Assembly (NCBI RefSeq): GCF_017873955.1
Contig: NZ_JAGGKS010000003.1
Coordinates: 248,001 to 312,000 of the forward strand
Length of the DNA: 64,000 nt
Direction of reading: 5' to 3'
Source of the DNA: Sedimentibacter acidaminivorans
Lineage (GTDB): Bacteria > Bacillota > Clostridia > Tissierellales > Sedimentibacteraceae
The notes under the pieces were generated by a model that ran no database searches, was not told where the DNA came from, and saw only the letters and a list, made by a program, of their open reading frames with translations. Positions 1 to 9,171 of the stretch are shown here, piece after piece. The position numbers were made by a program, and so were the translations under genes. Every line of letters starts with the position of its first letter. The first letter of the stretch is position 1.

Positions 1-769
1 CTACAGTAACATTATTCCCAAGTTCAACAACTAAATCAACTACAGACCCAGTAATTGTAGGAACACGAAGTGCCATACCATCTAATTTACCTTTTAACTT
101 TGGAAGTACTATACCAACTGCTGCTGCTGCACCTGTTGAAGCTGGTACAATATTTGCTGCTGCTGAGCGGCCCCTTCTAGAATTTATACCTTTTTTATGG
201 GAATTATCTAAAATATTTTGATCATTTGTATATGCATGTACTGTTGTCATCAAACCTTTAACTATTCCAAATTTATCATCTATAGCTTTAGCTAATGGTG
301 CTAGACAATTTGTAGTACATGATGCTGCTGAAACAACTGTTTCACTGCCATCAAGAATATCATGATTAACATTGTAAACTACTGTTTTTAAGTCACCTTT
401 TCCAGGTGCTGATAATAATACCTTTTTAGCTCCCGCCTGAATGTGTTTTTCTGCTTTTTCTCTATCATTAAATTTTCCAGTACAATCGATAACTAAATCA
501 ATGTTCAATTCTTTCCAATTGCAATTTTCTGGTTCTTTAACTCTTGATGTAAGTATTTTTTTACCATCTACATACAATACATCACCTTCATGTGAAATCT
601 TATCTATCATAAAATTACCTTGTGAAGTATCATATTTTAGTAAATATGCCAATGTCTCAGCATCAGAATTTGTGTTAATAGCAACAACATCAAAATCTTT
701 ATCCTGAATCATTAACCTCAATGCTAATCTTCCAATTCTTCCAAAACCATTAATAGCTACTCTAACCAT
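1..769 (-). CDS. gap: Glyceraldehyde-3-phosphate dehydrogenase (partial, cut by window edge)
   Basis: This is the N-terminal 256 residues of glycolytic NAD-dependent GAPDH, which makes 1,3-bisphosphoglycerate from glyceraldehyde 3-phosphate and phosphate in the cytoplasm. The Rossmann start reads MVRVAINGFGRIGR. The catalytic loop SAASCTTNCLAP is present, with the nucleophile at about Cys151, followed by the HAYTNDQ segment. The frame is open to the first base of the window; the missing C-terminal part (roughly 80 residues in a normal-length GAPDH) lies outside. The ATG at 769 follows a GGAGG ribosome site. cggR lies upstream on the same strand, the classic cggR-gap arrangement, so gap is probably co-transcribed with and repressed by CggR. 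Identification is very secure. Confidence 0.97.
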   Translation of the reverse strand, partial: MVRVAINGFGRIGRLALRLMIQDKDFDVVAINTNSDAETLAYLLKYDTSQGNFMIDKISHEGDVLYVDGKKILTSRVKEPENCNWKELNIDLVIDCTGKFNDREKAEKHIQAGAKKVLLSAPGKGDLKTVVYNVNHDILDGSETVVSAASCTTNCLAPLAKAIDDKFGIVKGLMTTVHAYTNDQNILDNSHKKGINSRRGRSAAANIVPASTGAAAAVGIVLPKLKGKLDGMALRVPTITGSVVDLVVELGNNVTV

Positions 770-800
770 TGTTAGCCTCCTAAAATATTTATATTTTATT

Positions 801-1004
801 ATATCATCAAGCAAGCCAGATAGCGGCTTGCATCACAACGATTCAATAAATACATCAAAGCAAAGACGTATGTCTTTGTTTCATTAATTGTATTTATTAT
901 ATCATCAAGCAAGCCAGATAACGGCTTGCATCACTACGATTCAATAAATTCATCAAGACAAAGACGAATGTCTTTGTTTCATTGATTGTATTTATTATAT
1001 CATA
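801..1004. repeat. 98-bp tandem direct repeat with internal hairpins
   Basis: Two near-identical 98-bp units (801-898 and 899-996) are followed by the first few bases of a third. Each unit contains an inverted repeat AAGCC...GGCTT and a strong hairpin CAAAGAC-N4-GTCTTTG. The block fills most of the 298-bp gap between cggR and gap, so it would be in a cggR-gap transcript. No coding potential is apparent. It resembles no tRNA, CRISPR repeat or known riboswitch that I can recognise. Confidence 0.85.
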
Positions 1005-1067
1005 ATATTTATAATATATTACTAGCATACTCTTAGTTACTGTGAACATGAAATGTTCACCAAGCAT

Positions 1068-2093
1068 TTATAAACTTAAAATTTTATTTGCTGCACCTTC
1101 ATCTGTTACAAGTATGAAATTATTATTAAATTTCGATATGGCATAGATAGCTTCCGCTTTTGAACTACCTGCTGCAACTGCAACAATATCTTTTATTTGA
1201 TTATAGTTTTCAAGTGATATTCCAACTGAATTTGTCTGCATTTTCATAATTCCATCTTGACTAAAATAATACCCAAAAGCTTCAGCTGTAAGATTATCCT
1301 CTTCTATTCTTTTAAATATTGTACTATCAGCTTTTCGCCTAAAAGCCATATCCTTTGCATTTCCTAATCCAAAAACTAGAAGATTTATCTTCCTTATATC
1401 ATTTAAAACATCTCTAATTATTTTATTATTTTTTAGCGCCTTTAATTCATCAATATCTAAACTATCAGGTATATGTAACAATTTATACTCTGAATTTAAT
1501 TTTTCAGCTAAATTTGCTGCAATAGTGTTAGCCTCTATACCTAATTCTTCACTTAATGCTCCTCTTGCAGGTAGAACTAAAAGATTTTTTATATTCTTCT
1601 TCTTTTTCATTTGATTTACAACGCATGCCATAGTTGTTCCACCAGTTATCCCTAAAATTGTATCTGGCTTAATAAGATCAAGAATAACTTCTCCAGCTTT
1701 TTTTCCAAGTTCATTAAAAGTATATCTATCTTTATTAACATCTCCTGCTACAACGACAACTCTTCTAAGTTTTAACTTTTCTTTTAGTTTTAATTCCGTT
1801 TCTGATAAATTTTTTATGTAATAAAATGTTTTTTGAACCTCCGAAAGCATTTCTTTACCTATATCCGATAACCAAACGCCAGATGATTCAATATGAATTA
1901 GTTTAATTTCACTTAATTTTTCAATTTCAGTTCTCATTGTTCGTTCTGTTATTCCTAATTTTTTAGATAAAGATCTTCTACCAATTGGCTGAAAATCACT
2001 AATAATTCTAAGTATTTCGTATCTTCTCATAAACAATTCAACTGTTTCAGGCACTATCTGATTTTGTATTTCGAGAATTTTATTTACTTCCAT
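1068..2093 (-). CDS. cggR: Central glycolytic genes regulator CggR (SorC family)
   Basis: This is a transcriptional repressor of glycolytic genes. It has an N-terminal winged-helix DNA-binding region (about residues 20-80, with ITERTMRTEIEKL as recognition helix) and a C-terminal SorC sugar-phosphate-binding domain containing ILGITGGTTMA and VFGLGNA. In characterised relatives fructose-1,6-bisphosphate relieves repression. I start it at the ATG at 2093 (341 residues, MEVNKI...), which has a GGGGG ribosome site. The in-frame ATG at 2114 lies inside the apparent operator and has no ribosome site. gap is the next gene downstream, which supports the assignment. Confidence 0.93.
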   Translation of the reverse strand: MEVNKILEIQNQIVPETVELFMRRYEILRIISDFQPIGRRSLSKKLGITERTMRTEIEKLSEIKLIHIESSGVWLSDIGKEMLSEVQKTFYYIKNLSETELKLKEKLKLRRVVVVAGDVNKDRYTFNELGKKAGEVILDLIKPDTILGITGGTTMACVVNQMKKKKNIKNLLVLPARGALSEELGIEANTIAANLAEKLNSEYKLLHIPDSLDIDELKALKNNKIIRDVLNDIRKINLLVFGLGNAKDMAFRRKADSTIFKRIEEDNLTAEAFGYYFSQDGIMKMQTNSVGISLENYNQIKDIVAVAAGSSKAEAIYAISKFNNNFILVTDEGAANKILSL

Positions 2094-2101
2094 ATGAGCC
2101 C

Positions 2102-2139
2102 CCGGGATATACATCGTCCCTATCGTATATTTTTGTCCC
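2102..2139 (-). promoter_or_regulatory. Probable CggR operator
   Basis: Read on the minus strand, two GGGAC half-sites occur 19 bp apart, at 2139-2135 and 2120-2116, followed by an ATATCCC arm. Tandem GGGAC boxes are the known hallmark of CggR operators in Bacillus. The site lies just downstream of the predicted promoter, where a bound tetramer would block initiation or early elongation. Confidence 0.75.
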
Positions 2140-2148
2140 TTTATTTTT

Positions 2149-2176
2149 ATTTTATCACATATTATTATTTTTGCAA
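2149..2176 (-). promoter_or_regulatory. Sigma-A-type promoter of cggR-gap
   Basis: On the minus strand TTGCAA (2176-2171), a 16-bp spacer and TAAAAT (2154-2149) form a plausible -35/-10 pair. Transcription would start near 2142, directly before the CggR operator. Confidence 0.6.
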
Positions 2177-2374
2177 TACCTTTTTTGTCATAATTTTGAA
2201 ATTTATAAGTAAAATTTATACTTAATTATTATTATAAGTTCGCCGCAGTATTTATGTCACACTATATACGATTAGTATGTATTTTTTCATGAATAATACT
2301 TATTGTAACATACTAATACTTGATTGTATAGTATTTTTACAAGTATATTCACTAAAAAATTGAGAAAGCACAAC
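2177..2374. other. Intergenic region upstream of cggR
   Basis: This AT-rich non-coding stretch lies between the opp terminator and the cggR promoter. The only visible structure is a widely spaced inverted repeat, AGTATGT...ACATACT, near 2275-2325. I see no gene. Confidence 0.4.
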
Positions 2375-2406
2375 AAAAAAATATGATGAAATCATCATAT
2401 TTTTTT
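2375..2406 (-). terminator. Intrinsic terminator of the opp operon
   Basis: A perfect stem, ATATGATG/CATCATAT with a four-base loop, is flanked by runs of seven A and seven T. It sits immediately downstream of the oppF stop codon. Confidence 0.85.
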
Positions 2407-2414
2407 GCTTAAAA

Positions 2415-3380
2415 TTAAAACAAATGGCATGCAACTTTATGATTATCATCATATGTTTTTAACTTAGGTATAGCTTCATGGCATATAGGTTTAGCATATG
2501 TACACCTTTCTACAAATCTACAGCATTCTTTTGGATTTATAGGACTTGGAATTTCTCCTTTTAACATTATCCTTTGCTTACTTTTTGCTATTTTAGGATC
2601 AGCTTCTGGAATTGCTGATAACAAAGCCTTTGTATAAGGATGCATTGGATTTTTATATAAATCAACTGCATTTGCTTGTTCAACAATCGTTCCAAGGTAC
2701 ATAACTATTACTTTATCTGATATATATTTAACTACACTTAAATCATGAGCAATAAATAAATATGTTAGTCCTCTTTCTTTCTGTAATTTCTTTAACATAT
2801 TCAATACTTGAGCTTGTATAGATACATCAAGAGCTGATATTGGTTCATCACACACTATAAATTCAGGATTAACAGACAATGCCCTTGCAATTCCTATACG
2901 TTGTCTTTGCCCACCTGAAAATTCGTGAGAAAATCTTGACATATGGTCTCTATTTAGTCCAACAGTTTTCAATAAATCTTCTATTTTTTCATCTAAGTTT
3001 TTTTCTGATATTTTTTCATGAAGTCTAATTCCTTCACCAACTACATCTTTTACAGTCATTCTAGGATTTAAAGATGAATATGGATTTTGAAATATCATTT
3101 GTGTATTTTTACAATATTCAAGTTTTTCTGAATTCTTTTTAGAATCAAATATATCTTTACCCTTATAAAGTACATTGCCTTTAGTAGGTTCATATAATTT
3201 TACGAGGCATCTTCCTGTAGTTGATTTACCACATCCCGATTCACCTACTAATCCAACGGTTTCTCCCTTATATATATCGAAAGACACATCTTCAACTGCT
3301 TTTAAAGTTTCTTTTTTACTTATTTGAAAATATTTACTTAACTTTTTTACTTGTACCAAGGGTTCTTTTTCTGTATTCAT
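2415..3380 (-). CDS. oppF: Oligopeptide ABC transporter ATP-binding protein OppF
   Basis: This is the second ATPase of the OppABCDF peptide importer and acts on the cytoplasmic face of the membrane. It has Walker A GESGCGKST near residue 50, the ABC signature SGGQRQRIGIARAL, Walker B FIVCDEPISALD and a switch histidine in FIAHDLS. The C-terminal oligopeptide-ABC extension contains the cysteine-rich stretch CCRFVERCTYAKPIC. At 321 residues it is normal length. The start codon abuts the oppD stop, and its GGGGAGGTG ribosome site lies within oppD, so the two are translationally coupled. It is the last gene of the operon. Confidence 0.95.
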   Translation of the reverse strand: MNTEKEPLVQVKKLSKYFQISKKETLKAVEDVSFDIYKGETVGLVGESGCGKSTTGRCLVKLYEPTKGNVLYKGKDIFDSKKNSEKLEYCKNTQMIFQNPYSSLNPRMTVKDVVGEGIRLHEKISEKNLDEKIEDLLKTVGLNRDHMSRFSHEFSGGQRQRIGIARALSVNPEFIVCDEPISALDVSIQAQVLNMLKKLQKERGLTYLFIAHDLSVVKYISDKVIVMYLGTIVEQANAVDLYKNPMHPYTKALLSAIPEADPKIAKSKQRIMLKGEIPSPINPKECCRFVERCTYAKPICHEAIPKLKTYDDNHKVACHLF

Positions 3381-4406
3381 CTAAAACACCTCCCCTTTAA
3401 TTACTTTTTTGCAAGGAAGCTTTATATCTAAAGAGTTTTCATGTTGCAACCAACACATTGTTTGATGTTCTTCAGTTATTTCATATTCAGGAGGCATTAT
3501 TTTATAACACACTTCCATTGCATATTCACATCTAGCTGCAAAAGGACAACCAGGTGGTGGAGAGAATAAATCTGGAGGTGTTCCTTCAATAGGTTGAAGC
3601 TCTTCATCTTTTTCAGTTTCTAGACTTGCTATAGAACACAATAAACCTGAAGTATATGGATGTTTAGTATTATAAAATATATCATCTACCATACCTCTTT
3701 CTACTATCTTACCACCATACATTACAAGAACTCGATCACACATTTTAGCAATAACTCCCAAATCATGTGTAATTAAAACTATTGAGGTTTTCAATTTTTT
3801 CTGCAAATCTTTCAACAAATCAAGTATTTGTGCTTCTATAGTAACATCTAGAGATGTAGTAGGTTCATCAGCTATAATAATGCCTGGATTCCCAACAAGA
3901 GCTATAGCAATCATAACCCTTTGTTTCATCCCTCCACTTAGCTCATGGGGATATTGATTATACCTTCTTTCACCGTCAGAGATTCCAACCATCTTCAATA
4001 TTTCTAATGCTTTATCTTTTAATTCCTTTTTATTATATAATTTTCTTTGTATGAATATTTCTTCTATTTGTTTTCCAACTTTCATAGTTGGATTTAATGA
4101 AGTCATAGGGTCTTGAAATATAAACCCTATTTCAACCCCTCTAATTTTTCTCATTTCCTTATCAGACATCTTAGAAATTTCTTTGCCTTTATATTTTATT
4201 GAACCCTCGTCAAAAAAACCAGGTGGTTCTGGATTAAGTCTAATTAAGCACTGAGCCGTAACACTTTTCCCACATCCAGATTCTCCAACTATTCCAATGA
4301 CTTCACCTTCATTAACATCAAAAGTTACACCTCTTACTGCTTTAACTATTCCTCCATATGTATGAAAGGAAAAATTCAAATTTTTAACCTCTAGCATCTT
4401 TTCCAT
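3381..4406 (-). CDS. oppD: Oligopeptide ABC transporter ATP-binding protein OppD
   Basis: This is the first ATPase of the peptide importer, partner of OppF. Walker A GESGCGKSV, signature LSGGMKQRVMIAIAL, Walker B GIIIADEPTTSLD and the H-loop LITHDLG are all present. The C-terminal oligopeptide/dipeptide extension includes PPPGCPFAARCEYA. The 341 residues are typical of the family. It lies between oppC (18 bp upstream) and oppF (abutting). Specificity (oligopeptide or dipeptide) cannot be settled from sequence, but the linked peptidase fits peptide import. Confidence 0.95.
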   Translation of the reverse strand: MEKMLEVKNLNFSFHTYGGIVKAVRGVTFDVNEGEVIGIVGESGCGKSVTAQCLIRLNPEPPGFFDEGSIKYKGKEISKMSDKEMRKIRGVEIGFIFQDPMTSLNPTMKVGKQIEEIFIQRKLYNKKELKDKALEILKMVGISDGERRYNQYPHELSGGMKQRVMIAIALVGNPGIIIADEPTTSLDVTIEAQILDLLKDLQKKLKTSIVLITHDLGVIAKMCDRVLVMYGGKIVERGMVDDIFYNTKHPYTSGLLCSIASLETEKDEELQPIEGTPPDLFSPPPGCPFAARCEYAMEVCYKIMPPEYEITEEHQTMCWLQHENSLDIKLPCKKVIKGEVF

Positions 4407-4423
4407 TTTCTCACTTCCCTTCT

Positions 4424-5365
4424 TTATTCTGTACCTCTTAATTTAGGATCCAATGCATCTCTCAAGCCATCTCCTAAGAGGTTTAATGCAAGCATTGTTG
4501 TACATATAAAGAATGATGGTATAAATAATTGATACGGATATATCCTAAGCATTTTAACGCCAGATTTAGCTAATATTCCCCAACTACATTCAGGGGGTGC
4601 AATACCAAGTCCAATATAACTTAAAAACGCTTCATTAAATATAGCCTTTGGTACCGCCATAGTTAAGTTTGTAATAATTAAACCCATAACATTAGGCAAT
4701 ATATGTTTAATTATTATTGTAAAATCTGATACTCCAAGTATTTTAGCTGCCGCAACAAAATCCTGTTCTTTAAGTTTTAGTACTTCGCCTCTAACGAATC
4801 TTGCTGTTCCTATCCAGCCGACTATTACCATTGCAACAATCAAGGATGTAATTCCAGGTCCTAATACAACCATTACTAGAATAGATACTATTAGATAAGG
4901 GATTCCATAAAGGATATCAATTATTCTCATTAGTATAGAATCTAGCACACCTCCATAATAACCAGATAATCCACCAACTAATCCACCTATCACTGTATTT
5001 AAAATTGTTGCAATAAATCCTATAGCAAGCGAAACTCTCGCACCTCTCCAAACCCTTGTCCAAAGGTCTCTTCCCAATTCGTCTGTTCCAAACCAATGTT
5101 CAGAAGAAATAAATTGATTCATCCTAGATGAATCGATTGCAGTATATTCATACTGGCTTATAATTGGTCCAAATATGGCTAATACTATATATACAACCAA
5201 TATTACCAAGCCTGAAAAAGCAACTTTATTTTGCTTAATTCTCCTCCACGCATCTCTCCAGTAGGTTAAATTAGGTCTTGATATTGCTTCCATTTTTTCT
5301 ATATTTTTACCTATTGTTTTAAATTGAGATATATCAATGTTTTTGATATCTATATTTTTTTCCAT
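4424..5365 (-). CDS. oppC: Oligopeptide ABC transporter permease OppC
   Basis: This is an inner permease subunit of the peptide importer. A cytoplasmic N-terminal segment of about 45 residues is followed by the first membrane helix (AFSGLVILVVYIVLAIFGP), the periplasmic-side motif GTDELGRDLWTRVWRGARVS typical of OppC, and further hydrophobic helices. The EAA-type loop includes EVLKLKEQDFVAAAKILG. The 313-residue length is normal. It is separated from oppB by only 7 bp and has an AGGTG ribosome site before ATG 5365. Confidence 0.95.
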   Translation of the reverse strand: MEKNIDIKNIDISQFKTIGKNIEKMEAISRPNLTYWRDAWRRIKQNKVAFSGLVILVVYIVLAIFGPIISQYEYTAIDSSRMNQFISSEHWFGTDELGRDLWTRVWRGARVSLAIGFIATILNTVIGGLVGGLSGYYGGVLDSILMRIIDILYGIPYLIVSILVMVVLGPGITSLIVAMVIVGWIGTARFVRGEVLKLKEQDFVAAAKILGVSDFTIIIKHILPNVMGLIITNLTMAVPKAIFNEAFLSYIGLGIAPPECSWGILAKSGVKMLRIYPYQLFIPSFFICTTMLALNLLGDGLRDALDPKLRGTE

Positions 5366-5372
5366 ATTGCAC

Positions 5373-6293
5373 CTACTTTCCTGCTACTCTTATTCTTGGA
5401 TCAATTACCCCATATAATATATCAACAATCATGTTAGCTAAAACTAAAAAAGCTCCGTAAAAAATGGTCATTCCAAGTATTAAAGAATAATCTAAATTTT
5501 GCACACTTTGAACATAATATTTTCCCATCCCAGGTATTGCAAAAATTGACTCTATTACAAATGTACCAGTTAATACACTTGCAACCGTAGGACCTAGAAC
5601 CGTAACTACTGGCATAATAGCATTTCTAATTTGATGCTTATACGTTATTCTAAATTTAGATATACCTTTCGATTTTGCAGTTTTTATATAATCTTGCTGT
5701 ACAACTTCAAGCATACTTGCCCTCATAAGCCTTGAAACCATCGCTAATGTATAAAATCCAAGAGCTATAGATGGCAATACTGTATATTTAATTCCATGGT
5801 ATTGTGCAACTGGAAATAGTCCCCACTTTATACCAAAGAAAAATTGCAACAACCCTCCAATTATAAAATCTGGTACTGATGTACCAATTATTGCTATAAC
5901 TACACATACATAATCTAATTTTCTACCCCTATTTAATGCTGCAATTATACCAAGAACAATTCCAAATGATATTGATAGAGATAAGGCTCTCATACCTAAA
6001 TCAAAAGAATACGGAAATGAATCACCAATTATTTTATTTACTGATTGGTTAACATATTTCATGGAATATCCAAAATCACCATGTAAAATATTATTTAAAT
6101 ACGTAAAATATTGTACAATAATAGGCTTGTCAAATCCGTAATATCTTTCAATATTTGCTTTTATTTCAGGTGTCATCTTGTCACTTGAAAATGGATCACC
6201 AGGCATTAATCTTACAAGAATAAAAACAATGGTTGTCAACACCCATACAGTGGCAAGTGAAATAACTAATCTTTTTAAAATATATTTTCGCAC
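5373..6293 (-). CDS. oppB: Oligopeptide ABC transporter permease OppB
   Basis: This is the second membrane permease of the importer. The N-terminus MRKYILKRLVISLATVWVLT leads into the first transmembrane helix. The extracellular stretch VRLMPGDPFSSDKMTPE and the later EVVQQDYIKTAKSKGIS loop (EAA region) are typical of OppB/DppB. It starts with GTG at 6293 behind a GAGGTGA ribosome site; the ATG four bases earlier is out of frame. It follows the M24 peptidase gene by 26 bp, so peptide hydrolysis and import are encoded together. Confidence 0.94.
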   Translation of the reverse strand: MRKYILKRLVISLATVWVLTTIVFILVRLMPGDPFSSDKMTPEIKANIERYYGFDKPIIVQYFTYLNNILHGDFGYSMKYVNQSVNKIIGDSFPYSFDLGMRALSLSISFGIVLGIIAALNRGRKLDYVCVVIAIIGTSVPDFIIGGLLQFFFGIKWGLFPVAQYHGIKYTVLPSIALGFYTLAMVSRLMRASMLEVVQQDYIKTAKSKGISKFRITYKHQIRNAIMPVVTVLGPTVASVLTGTFVIESIFAIPGMGKYYVQSVQNLDYSLILGMTIFYGAFLVLANMIVDILYGVIDPRIRVAGK

Positions 6294-6319
6294 ATAATCA
6301 CCTCTATTTTTTAATAATC

Positions 6320-7384
6320 CTACAATTCTATAAGCTCCCTTGTGGAACTAGTTAATATTTCATTTCCTTCCTTGGTTATTAAAACTTGATCTTCTATCCT
6401 TACGCCTCCCCAATTTGGTATATATATACCTGGCTCAATTGTTATTACGTTATTTTCTTTTAATATATCGTTAGACCTTGGTCCCATAAATGGAATTTCA
6501 TGAACAAATAGACCAATACCATGTCCAATTCCACTATAATGATATTGAAAATATTTCGTGTTTTTTATAGGTTCAATTGAAGCTTCATAAACATCGGTAG
6601 CAGGCGTTCCTGCTGTCATTAAAGATGTTGCTCTTTCATGCATTTCTTTTTCCAAAGCATAAACCTCTTTTTGTTCAGCAGTAGCTTTTCCCACCACAAC
6701 AGTCCTTGTCATATCTGACAAATATCCATTATAACCACAACCATAATCCATAAGCACAAAATCTCCATAATCAATTACTTTATTAGAAGGTATTCCATGC
6801 AACAGAGATGTTCTTTTTCCTGAAATTAATATATTTCCATAAGGTTTTGTATCTGAACCCTCCATAACCATATAATGCGATAATTTAGATGCTAGTTCCT
6901 TTTCTGTAACTCCTACTCTAATATCTTTAATTATTCTGCTAAATGCCCTGTCTGCAATTTGACATGCAACTTTAAGATTGCGTATTTCTTCATCCGTTTT
7001 TATTGACCTGAAATTTTCAATTACACCTGTCCATGGAATAGCTTGTGCGTCTATTTTATTAGAAAGTTCTTCATATATATTATAAGTAACAAAGTCTGCT
7101 TCAAAAGCAAAATTTTTAATTTTTAAATTTTTTATTATTAATTTAACTGCTTCCGCTAATGTTTTTCCTTGTTCTCTCCAATTTACTATAATAAAATCAG
7201 GACACTCCTGACCAGCTTGTTCTGTATATCTTGGGTCAGTAATAAAATACTTTTTATCTTGAGTAATGAATAAATATGAATCATCACCTGTATATTTGCT
7301 CACATATCTAACGTTTTGAGGTCTCGAAATAAAAAAGCCTTCTACTTTATTTTCACTTAAATAATTAAAAAGTTTTTCTAACAT
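6320..7384 (-). CDS. M24B aminopeptidase P / Xaa-Pro peptidase
   Basis: This is a cytoplasmic metallopeptidase predicted to cleave Xaa-Pro bonds. The N-terminal creatinase-like domain (about 1-125) precedes the pita-bread domain. The five dinuclear-metal ligands are visible: Asp in DYGCGYNG, Asp in SDMTRTV, His in GIGHGIGLFVHE, Glu in ITIEPGIY and Glu in RIEDQ. At 354 residues it matches the short PepP/PepQ-like proteins of Firmicutes. Its ATG has an AGGAGAT ribosome site. It sits inside the opp operon between oppA and oppB, so it probably processes imported proline-containing peptides. Dipeptidase versus aminopeptidase activity is not resolved by sequence. Confidence 0.93.
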   Translation of the reverse strand: MLEKLFNYLSENKVEGFFISRPQNVRYVSKYTGDDSYLFITQDKKYFITDPRYTEQAGQECPDFIIVNWREQGKTLAEAVKLIIKNLKIKNFAFEADFVTYNIYEELSNKIDAQAIPWTGVIENFRSIKTDEEIRNLKVACQIADRAFSRIIKDIRVGVTEKELASKLSHYMVMEGSDTKPYGNILISGKRTSLLHGIPSNKVIDYGDFVLMDYGCGYNGYLSDMTRTVVVGKATAEQKEVYALEKEMHERATSLMTAGTPATDVYEASIEPIKNTKYFQYHYSGIGHGIGLFVHEIPFMGPRSNDILKENNVITIEPGIYIPNWGGVRIEDQVLITKEGNEILTSSTRELIEL

Positions 7385-7441
7385 TTTTATCTCCTATTTC
7401 TTTTAAGTTTTTATTATATTTCTACTTAATCTAAAGATAAA

Positions 7442-7466
7442 GATGATTCTATAGTAGAATCACCTT
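7442..7466 (-). promoter_or_regulatory. Stem-loop between oppA and the downstream opp genes
   Basis: A 12-bp stem with one G-U pair, GGTGATTCTA...TAGAATCATC with a three-base loop, sits just after the oppA stop codon. No clean T-run follows. It is more likely a 3'-end stabiliser or partial terminator that favours oppA expression over the permease genes than a full stop. Confidence 0.55.
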
Positions 7467-7491
7467 TATAATTAATTATTTAATTATCTAA

Positions 7492-9171
7492 TTATTCTAT
7501 AATGTCTGCATAAATGTAATCATAGTTAATACCAACAAAATATGTTTCGAAGCCTTGCACTTTAGGGCTTAGTAGCATAGCATTTCTTCTTAATTGAAGA
7601 GGAACTATACCACCATCTTCTAATAATGTTTTTTCAGCATTAAACAATGCATCCATTCTTTGTTGTGGGTCTGTATTAGATAAAGCTTCATTTATGTAGC
7701 CATCATATACTGAACTGCTGTATGAACCATGATTATATGGTGAATTTGTAGGCCATAATTCCAAATATGACATTGGATCAGGATAATCCGGAACCCATCC
7801 TGTTACAACCATTTCAAACTCATGATCTGATTCCATTTTTAGTCTTTGCTTGTAAGGAACTTGTCTAATTGTAACAGTTATTCCTAAAGCAGTTTGAATT
7901 TGACTTTGTAATATTTCTGCTTCAATTCTTGTACGTTCTTGATCTGCAGTTAATAATTCAACATCAATTTTTGAAGGATCAGTAACTCCAAGAGCAGTCA
8001 TAGCATTAGCTAAATGTTCTTTTGCTTTTTCTGTATCGCCTTTTAATGGAAATGCTTCATATGGATATTCATTGCCATACTCACCTTCTACTCCATTTAC
8101 TTGTGGTAATACATACCTAGGATTCGGCTGATATAAATTTTGAGTGCTTAAAAGAACAAAATCCTCACGATTAATTGCATAATTTATGGCAAGTCTTAAA
8201 TCCTTATTGTCTAATTCACAACTTCCATCCATGTTTAATTTCATAAAGTCATTAGCACCATCATTGTAATATGTTACGTCATCTTTATAGTTTGATAATA
8301 TTTCTGCTGGCACATTTACTTGGTCTAATTCACCTTGTTCATACATAGCTACAGCAGTCATAGGGTCTGCAACTGTTAATATATGAACTTCATCAAGTTT
8401 TACTGCATCAGCATCCCAATAATTTGGATTCTTTTCTAAAATTATTCTGTCTTCATGTTTCCACTCTTTTACTATAAATGGTCCACTATATACATTTTTA
8501 TCTGCATCTGCAGAAAAATCCTTACCATATTCTTCAACTAAATCCTGTCTAACTGGACACAATTGAGACATAGAAAGCATGCTTAAAAAATATCCAGTTG
8601 GGTTGTTAAGCTCAATAGTTAATGTTTTTTCATCAACCGCTTTAACTCCTAATTCTTCTACAGGCATTTTGCTAGCATTTATTTCTCCTGCATTCTTTAT
8701 TAAAGATGTAACCAAGAATGAGTAATCACTTGCTGTTGCTGGGTCAACTAATCTTCTCATGCCATATTCATAATCCTGCGCCTTAATTTCAACTCCATCA
8801 CTCCATTTTGCATCTCTCAAATGGAATGTATACGTTTTTCCATCATCTGATACTTCATAGCTTTCAGCCATACCTGGCAATATTTCTCCAACATGATTTC
8901 TCATCAAACCTTCATAAATATGAAACCCTACAGTAGCACTAGGTATAGAATTCATTAATTGTGGGTCTAATGTTGGTGCATCTGCTAATAACGAATATCT
9001 TAATACCTTTTTCTCAGGCGTAGTTGTTTCTGGTGTTGTAGTTTCAGGTGCTGTAGTTGGCTCTGTTGTTCCAGCTGGTTCTTCTTTCTGCCCAGGTGTA
9101 GAACATGCTGCTAGCGAAAAGCACATAGCTAACACCATACAAATTGATATTATTTTTTTAAATTTTAACAT
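7492..9171 (-). CDS. oppA: Oligopeptide-binding lipoprotein OppA (SBP family 5)
   Basis: This is the extracellular substrate-binding lipoprotein of the peptide importer. A lipoprotein signal peptide ends in the lipobox LAAC (modified Cys at residue 23). A low-complexity Thr/Pro/Glu linker follows (residues ~28-54), then the family-5 solute-binding domain (for example TLDPQLMNSIPS and the AYDGYINEAL-like C-terminal region). The length of 559 residues is normal. A GGAGGG ribosome site precedes ATG 9171. It is the first gene of the operon and is followed by the hairpin at 7442-7466, consistent with the higher expression usual for binding proteins. Confidence 0.95.
   Translation of the reverse strand: MLKFKKIISICMVLAMCFSLAACSTPGQKEEPAGTTEPTTAPETTTPETTTPEKKVLRYSLLADAPTLDPQLMNSIPSATVGFHIYEGLMRNHVGEILPGMAESYEVSDDGKTYTFHLRDAKWSDGVEIKAQDYEYGMRRLVDPATASDYSFLVTSLIKNAGEINASKMPVEELGVKAVDEKTLTIELNNPTGYFLSMLSMSQLCPVRQDLVEEYGKDFSADADKNVYSGPFIVKEWKHEDRIILEKNPNYWDADAVKLDEVHILTVADPMTAVAMYEQGELDQVNVPAEILSNYKDDVTYYNDGANDFMKLNMDGSCELDNKDLRLAINYAINREDFVLLSTQNLYQPNPRYVLPQVNGVEGEYGNEYPYEAFPLKGDTEKAKEHLANAMTALGVTDPSKIDVELLTADQERTRIEAEILQSQIQTALGITVTIRQVPYKQRLKMESDHEFEMVVTGWVPDYPDPMSYLELWPTNSPYNHGSYSSSVYDGYINEALSNTDPQQRMDALFNAEKTLLEDGGIVPLQLRRNAMLLSPKVQGFETYFVGINYDYIYADIIE

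Noticed and set aside
801-1004. The 98-bp repeats as a CRISPR array
   Set aside because: Units are contiguous with no unique spacers, the period is too long, and no cas genes are present.
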